Below, in pieces: positions 47,331-58,948 of a DNA stretch of 64,000 bases (its first letter is position 1; the number at the start of each line of letters is the position of its first letter). Origin of the DNA: Marchantia polymorpha subsp. ruderalis (lineage: Eukaryota > Streptophyta > Marchantiopsida > Marchantiales > Marchantiaceae); assembly GCA_037833965.1 (NCBI GenBank), contig AP031356.1, forward strand, positions 17,072,501-17,136,500, written 5' to 3'. The notes below the pieces were generated by a model. It worked only from the letters and a program-made list of their open reading frames with translations. It was not told where the DNA came from and made no database searches. The position numbers were made by a program, and so were the translations under genes.

Positions 47331-50300
47331 TTGGTGTCTATGGCAGGTGTCTCATTAGCACATGATAGTGTATTGAATACTTTAAATTACTTTTTTGATA
47401 CTATATCACTTCAAGCTGTAGAAATTATAACTTCTACGTCATTAAGTGATAATCGCTTTCTTCAATCAATGTATGAGTTAAGATTTATACTGAATGCATA
47501 TATTCTTTCCAAAACCTGAAAAAAATATCTCAAGATTCATTCTGGTGCATCAAAATTTAAATGATTCTTTCTTACTTAAACTAAGTACTAAAACTGCCTA
47601 CTTGGTCATTGGAAAGCTTATAACATGCTTCACATTCCGCAATACAATCTTCAATGAACAAATCCATTGACATTCGACAATTATCTGCTATAACACATTT
47701 ATCATGGAAAAATTTGTGTAAGTCTATTGCAGGGTACGGCTAATTCTTCATAGCATTCACCTAAAATCTTCTCTTTCTGATCACTATCAAGGTTATGTGA
47801 TCCGCGTAAGGTATATCGGGGGCACATCGATATAAAAATTATTTAGGTAAATCAAGATTTATGCAACGTACATGCAATGTTAACAAGATATTATAATGAA
47901 CAACATATTTATTTGTATGATTCTACCTCTAATCACCAAACTCTTATTGTAAATCTCTCCGGTAGTATGTCGTATCCCACCGAAACGAAAAGTTGACTTA
48001 TTGGACATGTCAAATGTACCATAAGTCAACTTTCCGTTGCTGTGGACATACCACATGTCTGTTACCAAAGTCCCAGATCGTCTAGCTCTAGAAATATAGT
48101 TGAAACGGTGCTAATGTGATGTACGATGTCGACCCATTCTAGTCACATGAGGAACATAAATTGCAAGGTTTTAATTTCCCAGCCTTGTGGCAAAATCCTA
48201 ATGAGGTGGTTGTTGCAAGTTGCCGTGAATCTACACCGTCAGCCTTGGCGTATTCAAATGTATGGTCATAGTATAGTCAGAGAATGTGTGTCGTTCGAGG
48301 GTTCCGTCATGTCTGTCACTCTTGCCAGACAAGAGGACTATGCCTGCCACTCCGAATGAACTGCTGTCAACAAATCAATGCTCCTTACCCAACTTTACTT
48401 TAATACATAAACTCTATATCTTGTATTTAAAAACAAATTTTCATGAAATACTCATACTAAAAACTTAAATTATAGAAGGTTGTAACTTCAGTTATTTTAT
48501 TGAAAATTTTAATAACATAATTATTTTTTATCTCATAACATGCTATTCAAAAAATTATTTAATTCAAGTTAAAATTATTATGTGTTTAAAAAATGTATTT
48601 TTCATTTAAAAATTAATTAAATTAAAATTTTAAATATATAAAAAATGTATATATTTATGTATGTATGTGTTATATATATATATATATATATATATAACAC
48701 AAAGCAAAATACAAAAATTTGTAATCCGATATCATTCATTATCAAAGTACATATTACCCTTACGTGTGAGTATATATACACACACAAAACAAATAAGAAT
48801 TGTATTCCAGTTTGTTTGGATAAAAACAGTTTACGTATGTTGTAAGTAGATAATGTACAAAAAAATAAAATATTTCAAATCATGTAGACTTCAACTACAA
48901 CCATTATGAAATCCATGCTTAATAATACTTGGTTCTCCAAGATATTCATTACAGTTATAAAATAAATTATAATTATAATTTCTATCAAAATTATTTTACA
49001 ATTAAAATCCACTGAAAAAATTCATTAATTTCATCCATATAAATATCAAATGAAAATAATTTATTCCAATGATTCAAAAATAGCTACGCAGATAATAGCA
49101 TATATTTTAAAAATGAATCGTAAAATTCAAAATCAATATTCAACAAGGCATCTTTCACACAAAGTCATAGAATATAAAAAACCCAGAAGGTTTTTAAAAT
49201 AACTTAAATGTGTCAAAATAATTTACGCATGTTAGATTTTTTAGTGCTATTATTGAAAAAAAAGTTTACAAAAATATCATCTTTTCAATGAAAAACTTGT
49301 TCAGAAGTTTCTTTAAAGATTTCATGCAATTTGTGTTAATATTCTCTCCATATTTTGTACTAATTTTTTGATTCTTATACAATTTTCAATGTTATAACCT
49401 GATAGTTGTGTGATACTTCCTAAGCTCTATTTTTGACAAATCTTAAATTTTTTATTATAGATTTCAAATCAAGGAAAAATGTTAAAAATGTCCACATTTT
49501 TTCATTTTTGGAATCATAATTTCATAACGTATTCATTTTTAAATTTTATTTTTTTCCTAAAACAATTCTTTGCACATTTATATTATACTGGAAAAAAGTT
49601 TTTAATTCAAGAAATTTTCCAAAATAAATTTTCTTTTAATATACAAATGTAACTGTGCCGAAACCCATGAAGTTTGTATTAACAATATGTATACTTTGAT
49701 AGATTTAGTTGTTTTACGATATGATTATAAGGAATAACAACTGGAAAAAAATGACATTCGTCAATTTTAACCCTTTTTATCATAACTAATTGTCATGTCT
49801 CACATGTAAAAAAAGGTTTTATAATATGAGAATGATTTCAAATAATAATCATGATAGTATTGTACACATCATTATAATACAATACTTAATTAGGGTACAT
49901 ATAGGGTCTGTCTTGAATTTTATCATGACGATGATCAAATTACCAACCTGCAAGTTTTGAAATCTGTCATAAAGTTTTCTAAATTTGAGTATTATTGAGA
50001 TTGCACAAATTATTGTTGAAAATACTCAAGAGTTTCAAAATCATATGAAAGTGTTGTGTGTTGACAATAATTCCCCTAACATGCTACAATATTCTGTTGC
50101 ATGATCTTTTGCACATTGATAATCTAGCATCACTTTCAAAGGACTATTAAAGGACATGTATAAAATATGTTAAGGTGAGTCTCATAACATTTACGTATCT
50201 CAACCACATAGAAACCACTATTTTATTTTGTAAATCAAGAAGTTGCTTCAGATTAAAAATAATTGTGCACATTTGCGATGATATTGTTGAATATTAAAGT

Positions 50301-51100
50301 TAAGCATGAATATACTTTCGATGGAGGGTTGTGATTCATCAACAATTAATTGATAGTTGAAACTCGATGAACATATATTCATCCATTTTGTTTGCAAATT
50401 TGACTTTGATTTTATTATCTTCTCACAAAACTACTCTTCACGAATAAAATCTGACAAATTTTCAGCCTTGTCTTATAAGTGTCTTGCATACTATGGTTTG
50501 GCAACCTTGGCTAGACACGAACATCCAGGGTTTGAGAATCTAGTCGTTAGAGAGGTCTTTCAGATAGTCACACCAAAAAGTACATTTGCATCCATGATGC
50601 ATCACGATTCTCTAAAGTGAATCCAGAGCTTGCATGTGATTTTTATCCCACAAAGATTGAGGCTTCTGGTTGATTGCGCGAGCACATGTATTGTTTTCCT
50701 CATATTTTTCGCGACATTTATAATAGCCACGTACATTTGACCGGACGTGATCAAACTTTCAGCGTAGAACATGCAAGCCTGATCAAGAAATTCAAATATA
50801 TTAGAGACTCATTTCACAATTGTCATTTTGGGAGTTGTGAGTGTTTCCACACACGAAGCCATTTATGAGGTCATTAATGCCTTTGCTCGAAAGAGTGATC
50901 ATGTTGTCTCTAGAGGATCATGCTACCATCTCCTATTTACTGTAAAAGGAGCACATGACCTTTGCAAGCGTAGGCAGGATTGAGCTTGAAGAGCTCCGGA
51001 GATCTGAAATTACTAGCATTCCAATTTGAGGATCTCGGGCAGTCCCGCATTGGCTTTGTATTTACAGTAAGTAGATATGATTGTGTCTAGCCTTTGATTC
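47331..51100. other. Second AT-rich block, no recognisable gene
   Basis: AT-rich sequence with stops in all frames and a (TA)n run near 48671-48697. Frames at 50357-50620 and 50674-50868 look slightly more protein-like but match no family known to me, and may be remnants of a decayed transposon. No LTR pair or terminal inverted repeat was identified. Confidence 0.5.
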
Positions 51101-52325
51101 CATGAGCCTCACCCTCTCTACATCTGGAGTTTAGTAGACTTCAATCTGTGAAGGTTTTAGGTCACTGTGTCTTCTCGGCTTTTGATTTTTCCAATTGAGT
51201 TCCTGTGTATTATTATGCTCATTATGCATTTCATTCCTGTGTAGTACTAGCCAACGTACCGTAAGTATACCGGGATTTGGATTTGATGGATTTGATGGAA
51301 TTGATGAAGTTGATGTACTGAATGTATGTCTACCAGGGCACCTCACCTGCAGCTTTTTATGGGGCGTCCTGCAATTATGCGGAAGAAAGGGAAGGCTGGA
51401 ACTTCTGGGAGGACGGTGTCAACAGCAGCAAGCATTCCATTGATACAGTGAAATGCTTGCTCTCATAAAACCCTGCGACCCAAATCATGTGCTTAGAAGA
51501 TCCTCTATCATTGTTTCTCCACGAAAGGAAGCCAAAGGCACTGAGGTTATAAATGAACAGAGGTTTCTTGAGGAGATCAACGAGTGAATCCCCGCTTGGT
51601 CCGCTGTAATTGCCATTGCATTAGAGGAATGCGAAATTTCATTATGGCACTGACAAATCACGCAATCTGTAGGTGTGCGAGCACGAAAATTAATTGTGTT
51701 CTCCGAGTGGACTCGCCATGATTTGATCTGTGAAGTAATCAGAATTAATCACCCAAATCATGTATAAGAGAAGGCACGAAAGTACTACTACTACTGGCAA
51801 TGTGCGTACTCGTACTCAAACAGCAAAATCCCGTCCCGTACTGTGTTGTGAAATTTGAATACGATCGGTAATTCAGCATCATCATCATCATCAGCGTGAC
51901 AGCACGGTTGTAAAGCTACGGCATGTGCGGTACTCATTCAGATATTGTTCAGCGAGCATTTGATTAGGGTCCGTGTTTTGATGAGGTTATCGTTGACCGA
52001 GGTTAATTTCGTCCATCGTCGTCGGTCGAAAAATTTGCTGGAGGTGACCCTAGTTCTAACCCTAGGCATGTGACAAGCCACCACGGATTGCACCGAATCG
52101 ATTCCCGTGCTTCGACAACGTGGTTCGAGAGCTCGAACTAGATTTTCAGTCGGTCTGGTCTGGTCTGGTCTTGATCCACACCCCACAACTGTGGATTGGA
52201 GCACATTGGCATCGTCCGAACATTCATGATCTTCGGTCGTCACTCGTTTGGAGGCAATTAATTGTCCCATGGTCCACCGAATGATGTCATCCAAATTAAA
52301 TTGTGAAGGGTGTCCGGGAAAGCAT

Positions 52326-52355
52326 GAAAGAAAGAAAGAAAGAAAGAAAGAAAGG
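52326..52355 (+). repeat. (AAAG)n microsatellite
   Basis: About seven GAAA units. Confidence 0.9.
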
Positions 52356-53296
52356 GAATCCACAACCAAATCGGAGATCAGTGCATGCAGTTCGAGGTCA
52401 TGTGGAGGCATTTATTGGAGCCCGTTCGTGTATCGGACGCCCACTTGTGGGCTCGAGAGCGAGCTGCAACTCTGCAATGGGTACAGTTGCGCCAAGAAAG
52501 CGATCGGTGCAAGTACGTTTTGTGCGTTGCGCCAATAATTGGGCACACACCCAGAAGACGATGAGGAGCAGAATGTGGAGGCCTGATCAAACCCTCTTAC
52601 CCAAACCGACCAGACAAGGACAATGAGAGCGGAAGAAGCCCGAGAATCAAGGATCGCGTGTGTCGAGCGAGCGAGGGCCTCGATGAAGGAACGAGGATGG
52701 TTTAAAAGCGCACCCAAACGACAGCCCAAGCTTTTATTGCTGTCGTTGGTACTCGCCCTTCTCCGTCTCCTGCTCCGCCTCCCCGAGATGCAGGCGGCAT
52801 CACGGCATGACGACCTTTCCCCCTTTTCAGTACACGATTGAGAGCGATGGAGCGAGAGAGAGAGAGAGCAGTGGATAAGACACAGTTCCGTTTCTTTGGG
52901 GGCTGCAGAGGACCTCTAGGGTTTTACCCGCTAACCCCCAACCCGATGTCGACAAGGGCGACATGTGGCGAGACAGAGGGAGAGGGAGGGATGAGGATTA
53001 GAGGCGAGATCCGAGAAAGATAGGGGATTAGCAGTAGCTTCTGGTGTGTGCAGAGTTAGAGCAGAATCAATGCCGGCTGTTGCTGGCCTGGTCTGAAGTT
53101 CAGCTCGCACGCGTGCCTGCAAAATCGGTCAGTGATCTCGACCTGCCGCATGAAAGACTGATGTGAATCAAAGTGAATCTTTGGATTGGCCTGCAGATTT
53201 AAAATTTGTTTGCATGGTTGGAAGAGTCATCATCTCGACGCAGAAAAACTCGGACAAAAGCAGCGTGATGTAAGAAGCGTAGAGAGAAAGCGGTAG

Positions 53297-53321
53297 CTGT
53301 GTGTGTGTGTGTGTGTGTGTG
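53297..53321 (+). repeat. (GT)n microsatellite
   Basis: About eleven to twelve GT units. Confidence 0.9.
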
Positions 53322-54248
53322 GATAGCGTTTGTGACAGGAGGTGACTGATGATTGCTGTCTCGCACGCGCGCCTCTGTTGCGAATCAGCCTTCTCCGTTC
53401 CTCTCAGAGTCAGTTCTGTGTCACAATTGTCACTGAAACTCGCAGACATAGTCCGCTTCTGAGGCGTCTCGAAAGTCAGGTCACACGCTTAATCTCGTGT
53501 GGCAGTCCTCCCCCGTTCGGTACTTTTATTTCTTATATGGAGGGTTGCATATAAAAATTGGAAAATTGCTTTTTCTGTTCGGATTTGCCAAATCAGGCTT
53601 ATATTTAGCAACGAGGAACTCGTTGTCGATGGCCATGGATGGCATGGCGGGCTCTAGAGACCATGTTCACAACTGTGTGGCTCTGCCCATGTCTGAAGTG
53701 GACCAAAATTCAGCTGAGACTGCCGGCGGTGGAAGCATCTGCTCTGTTTGCCATCATCACGCTGATGGCGGGTCTGGATTTCTACTCACACAGCGAGGCT
53801 CATTTACTTTGCATATTAACGCTTCGCTCAAGACTGGGAAGCAGAAAACCTCCTCCTTCAGCATAGAAGTGAACTATCATCGGGCGATGCAATTTGGAAC
53901 TAGACTATATCTTTGGAATGAATGAATTCAGAATTCAGACTCGCAATCATACAATGATTGGCAATGTGTACGCCCATAGGCAACTCCGTCCTGCCACCGG
54001 TATGTAGCAATCATTGAACAACACGGTGTCATACCAGCAAAGACCGCACGCCATTTCCTCGCATTTCTGAATCCTCCTGTCCTCTGAACGGTGGACAATC
54101 TGGGCAATAACGACCTTTTCCCTGGCAACTTTGGAGCCGAGCAATTCTCGGCTGATAAAATTATTGGCAGGAAGTGTCAATCCAAGTCTCCACCCAATTT
54201 GTTAGGGCCTGTGCAAAGCGCGAGGTATGTGCACGAAGTTTGTGTTGC

Positions 54249-54256
54249 TAGGGTTT
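54249..54256 (-). promoter_or_regulatory. Telo-box upstream of PALE CRESS
   Basis: TAGGGTTT (reverse complement AAACCCTA) lies 142 bp before the PALE CRESS start codon. This position fits a core-promoter or leader element. Telo-boxes are known to mark plant ribosome-biogenesis and translation genes; regulation of this gene by it is inference. Confidence 0.45.
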
Positions 54257-54390
54257 AAGGAGAGTCGGACAAAACATGGTTGAAGATGGAGTTCCCCTTC
54301 GTATCGGATACGACATAAGCACATAAGCAGAGAACCCTACCTTGGAAGCGCCTGAATTCAGTGTGCCGGTCCCTCTGTGCAGGTTGTGCC

Positions 54391-56708
54391 ATGGCTCACT
54401 GCGTGGTCTTCTCTTGCTCGAACGCCTTCGCGCAGCGGCTAGCAACCTGTTCTCTCGCAAGCTCTTCCGCACCTGGTGCAGAGAGCGCGCATGCTTATCT
54501 GAGTTGGTCGTCTCGTTCGGCTGGTATGTACCTTCCGTGGATCTCAATCTCTTCCCGGAAGGTCACACTCGATATTCATCTTTAGGTTGAATTTGGAAGA
54601 ATTTGGCTTGCGTACCTTCTCGTACACCGTTCTAGAGTAGAGTGGCAGCATTTTTAACAAGATTTCTCCGGATTTGTGTTTTTTAACAGGAAAGCACGTG
54701 AGGATACAACCAACGGTATCTCGAACTTCGGTGTCGAGAGTAAGCCCGAGGGCGTGCGCTGACCCCCGAGAGTTGGAAATTGTCCGAGACGAGGTATGAA
54801 ATTTCCTGGAGTGTTCTAGCCTTAGATACGAACTTTCTCGAGTGGTCGTTGCTATCGAGTAGGTCGAGTGGAATGAGAGATCTCCTTTATGGAGCCCTGT
54901 TTAGTTGCCACCAGAATTCTGCGCGTCAAAGAGTTCCTGTAACCTGGGATTGAAATGTATGCTAATTCCTCTTTCTCTTCAGGCATGGGAGAAAAAGATG
55001 CTGAGAGAGAGCAGAGAGCGAGACTACCTGAGACAAAAAGACGAGGAAGAAAGATTACTCCAGGAAGCAGAATATAGGACTATCGGGCAACAACTTCTCG
55101 GTTACCCTCAGGAAGAAGTACGGCACGCAAAGAAATTTGTTTCTAGCTTAATTCGAGCTGGCAGTGTTGTTGAAGAGGTAAGTGCTGTACATGGGAAGGC
55201 TTTTACATGCCTGAAGATGTCCCAGTACAATATTCTTTCTACTTTCGATTGTATCGTGGACGTTGGGTATCACGATTACGACACTGCTGAAATTTTTTCT
55301 CCAGGTGAATCTGATCTAAGATACCTTCCTCACAAGCGGATTCTTGATTTCCTATAGGTTGGTTTGCCAATCCTGTGCAGATGATAGTCGAAGCAGCGGA
55401 AAACAACGAGTTGACTCCTGTCGTCTTGCTGGTTATCAAGAATCGTCTGGAACTCGCTCGACATGACGTAGGTTTTCTTCGACTATGAAGGATTAACAAC
55501 AAAATGGCAGTTCATGGTGGAAATTTATTATGCTTCATGGGTGTCATTTAGAATGTCATTTCCACACGTGTATGCTTTGACAAATTTAGTTGTACAATAA
55601 GCTGTCGGTGGATAAATCAATCTTATTACCAGCTTTGTACAGGATGAAAGAGATGCTATTCAAGCCCTTGATCTTCTGTACCGGCGCATTGAGGTATTTG
55701 CAATGACATCTTTTATTGACCTCAATTTGATCCATTGATAATGTTTTTTTTAAGGATCGTCGAAACGTATTTTAGACTCGCTGGAGAAGTTTCTAATGTA
55801 GCCCTATCAATCCAGCATACGCTGTAGTCTGACTATGTTCCCACTTGCAATGCATTGAAGATCTTTCGAGTCTTGACAAGGTAGCATAAGCTGTAAGCGA
55901 CGTGTGTCTTATGATTGTTTCTCATTATTTCTTTGTCTGAGTAAATTAGTGGTCATGAGATATGAGACAGTCAAGTAAAGTCTTTTTTTGCCCGGCAGAC
56001 CGAAATGTTGCAGAGAGAAGCGCCGCTTGCTTTGCAGTTTTTGAATGAACTTCTCAATCTGCACGATGGTTTTAGCCATGAGGAGTGGCTACTGCGCTCT
56101 CGCCAAACCATGATCAAAATATTTCCTCCGGAAGATGCTTTCACATTTTTGGGCTCTCCAGACTTCGATCTATACAGCGTAAGTTTTTTTTTACTTCATT
56201 TTCAACTTTGTGTTGGATTTATAGGGTGCACAGGACTTATTGGCCGTTTTATAAACAGATTGTCATGGATTCTACAGCAATTTTTTAATTCTGAAATTCA
56301 GTGATGTTTACTTTGGAACTCCTTCTCTTCCAATGGAGGTCAATGTAGAGATGCTCTAGTAGTGGAGATGCTTTTCTCAGTGCCTGATGTCCAACACCGC
56401 TGCCATCTTATCTCACTATGTTCTGATGTAAACTTCTTGTTCATTGGAATTTTCCTGATTGTATCAATATTCAACAGCACCACGGTCCTATAGAAATGCC
56501 GGAGGAAGAAGATGACGTCTTGCTGCGGGTGGACTTCATACGAGAAGTTGACAATCTCCTCCAAGAGTTAGAGGCAGCTCCAGAATTGAAGCCAATTACA
56601 GGATTTGATCCTGCAAGTATCGCCCTCCGCCTTCGCCAGGAGGAAAAGAAGAGAGCTATAGCACAAGTCAAGGATTTACGCAAACTAGCTGCGACATTAA
56701 AATGGTAG
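54391..56708 (+). CDS. PAC: PALE CRESS homologue, chloroplast RNA/ribosome factor
   Basis: PALE CRESS is nuclear-encoded and imported into chloroplasts. It is needed for 23S rRNA and 50S subunit maturation and for normal plastid transcripts; loss gives pale or albino plants. Seven exons join in phase to 308 residues: 54391-54523, 54690-54739, 54983-55177, 55381-55467, 55643-55693, 55999-56178 and 56478-56708. Residues 1-45 form a Ser/Ala-rich transit peptide. A charged coiled-coil-like part (62-95) has AWEKKMLRESRERDYLRQKD. The conserved core includes QQLLGYPQEEVRHAKKFVSS, AAENNELTPVVLLVIKNRLE, DERDAIQALDLLYRRIE, FLNELLNLHDGF, EMPEEEDDVLLRVDFIREVD and a C-terminus ending ATLKW. All introns obey GT-AG; exon 2 is the least certain because it is short and in the variable region. 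The length is close to the family's roughly 310 residues. I identified the family from memory of its conserved core. Confidence 0.87.
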
Positions 56709-58948
56709 ATGACCCAACCAACTGCAATATGTGGGTTCTCAGGAATCAAAAGAATCGCAGACACGAACAGTCTTCATGGAAGGTAATGAAGACAAGAGAG
56801 GGCTGGATTATTATGAGGCTCTTGACTGCATTTCAAAAGTCTACCAGTCCCAAAAGCGCAATAAAGGCTTTGGCACCAGAACCGAACCTTTACAATCCCT
56901 TATGAGGTCAAGTCTGATAAAGGCCGTGACTGTGTTGTCCGTCCTCCAAAATGATCCTAAAGCTCACATTTGTTTATAACTGAAAGCAATGTGTTTTCAA
57001 AATTTATATAAGTTTGCAGAGCCTTGAGTGGAGTCGAATTACCTCTAGGCCAAGGAAACGGCCTTTGTTATGGCGAATGCTATCATCTTTGATGATATAT
57101 ACTTGGACTCTAAGACTTTTCGATGATCTGCCTCCTATTCGGAAACCAAAATGTCACATGTCAAGTTGCTTACAGGGAGAAGGTGACATCGTCGTTGATG
57201 GATGGACGCACGTCATTTTCGCAGCCCTTGAGTAAAAACAATTTAAAAGGGACTCTCTCTCTCTCTTTCCGACTCTAACTATTATGTCTCCTTCATGCAA
57301 TGCTAGAGGACAGTGACAACGGATGTCTAATTTATTTAAGTCTATGTTCATGATGTTGCGAAGATAACCACACCAGTTAATATGATCTATGTCCCCGTCC
57401 ATGGAAGAGGAATTCCAGTCCACGAAAAGAGTGCGATATGTGAATAGAAAGAAAAGTGACCAGGGTTTGAGGAAAAAAAATTTCCCTATGATTTTGACTG
57501 CATGAAAATGAAAATTACTGAACAATTATAAAAGTTTTCCAATGATTTTATCAAACTTCTCCTCTGGCTTCCTTCTCCGATGTTTCTCATGCTAAAATCG
57601 CGTTATGCATGTTTATTATTCTCGTGAATGTTGCGAATGTTGCGATGTGAATGTTGCGACTAGGCTCTGCGTGTATTGAGAAATTTATTACTTTTTCTTC
57701 AAATTCTGGTCAGTGATCTTTCTACTCAAATTTTACTCTCTCTCTTTTCATAGACGGTGATACAGATGATATGAACGGGTGTGGATTTCTTCACTATGTC
57801 GACTCTTTTTATTTTCAATTTCTAAAATATGGAAGATTCAAGTTGGAAATCTTCTAATGTATGAAACCTCCGCATCTTCACTATTATTGTCACGTCCGTG
57901 ATCATTTTCTCGGTTCAGTTTGCATAGTTTTGTGAAAGCTGGCCTGGCCTTTCAATACGTAGCTATCCAGGTACCTCGGAAGATTGCAGAACAACATACA
58001 CCAAAACTCACAAACTGCAACTCCAGTAAGAAGACTAAATAACGGAGTTTCATAATATATACCAATGCAAACTTCACAAGATAAGTATGTTGATTATTTA
58101 ATAAGTATTGGAATCCGAAGAACATATTTCGCTTTGGAATGCTCCAAATTTACTAGAAAACAACATCGTAGTGATACGAAATGGATAACCCATAGTTCTC
58201 ATTAGAAGTTTAGTTGACCTATGAGGCCCAGAACTGGAGGATATTACTTGATGGGACTCCTTGGAAACTCAATGGTCTTGAAGTGACCCATCAGGTTTCA
58301 TTTTACCCGATGGAACCATTCGACGGCCACCGTCAGCCATGTTCTTATAACCTACTGATTTTCTCTATAGAGTGGGGAGTGTCCGCCACTGTTGGCGACT
58401 AGTTTGCAGCCATGTCTAAGAAAACGAAGGGCACCATGACTCTGAATTACTCTGGATATGGTCTTGCCGTGACTAAATGTTCTACTCGAAATTACCTCAG
58501 ATAATATTAGAACATCACTGACGGTGTGATTGCAGGGACTGCGTTGGGCCCCTGCAAGTGTTTCGAGTTTCCCCGGGATCCGATCAAGTAATTTCCTCCC
58601 CAGAACTGTCACTAAAGGAACCCTGTTAACGAACTGGGACTGCCATAAAACCAACTCTGTAACCACATAGTCGTGACCACAGTAATGCAGCACAACCACA
58701 GTCACGTTGCTGCAGAACTGTATTCGGGTAACCTGGGAACAGACATTGGTTAGGTCACAGGGCGAGTTCCTTACTTACTGCACCAGGTGAGACTGTGCTG
58801 TCCGGTCGTGACATGGACTGCGGTTGAGTGATGAAGCACAGTTCGCTCAGGGTTTAGGGGTTGCTGGCAGCGAGCTCGTTCTCTTTCCATCGACGCGAGT
58901 TTGAATTCGCGGAAATCCAATTGCCACATCTCTTGCTCGTCGTGCAAC
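56709..58948. other. Region between PALE CRESS and NIFK genes
   Basis: It begins with the PALE CRESS 3' UTR; AATAAA near 56860 is a possible poly(A) signal. A frame at 56731-56979 with protein-like composition starts just after the stop codon and is discussed under findings. A CTCTCT tract lies near 57255-57268. The right end holds the NIFK promoter, including TGGGCC at 58545-58550 and a telo-box-like sequence at 58849. No other gene was recognised. Confidence 0.5.
58849..58860 (-). promoter_or_regulatory. Telo-box-like element upstream of NIFK
   Basis: AGGGTTTAGGGG (reverse complement CCCCTAAACCCT) is a telomere-like repeat of one and a half units, about 90 bp before the start codon. TGGGCC, a site-II-like core, occurs about 300 bp further upstream. 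The pair is a known signature of plant ribosome-biogenesis promoters, which suits the gene's role; direct regulation is inferred. Confidence 0.5.

Larger units (their letters stand above)
51101..54390. other. Gene-space intergenic DNA up to PALE CRESS
   Basis: Composition is mixed. There are microsatellites of AAAG (about 52326-52355), GA (about 52856-52869) and GT (about 53297-53321). A telo-box TAGGGTTT lies at 52917-52924 with no recognised gene beside it. Frames at 52303-52626 and 53497-53925 match no family. The right end should hold the PALE CRESS promoter and leader, including a telo-box at 54249. Confidence 0.45.
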
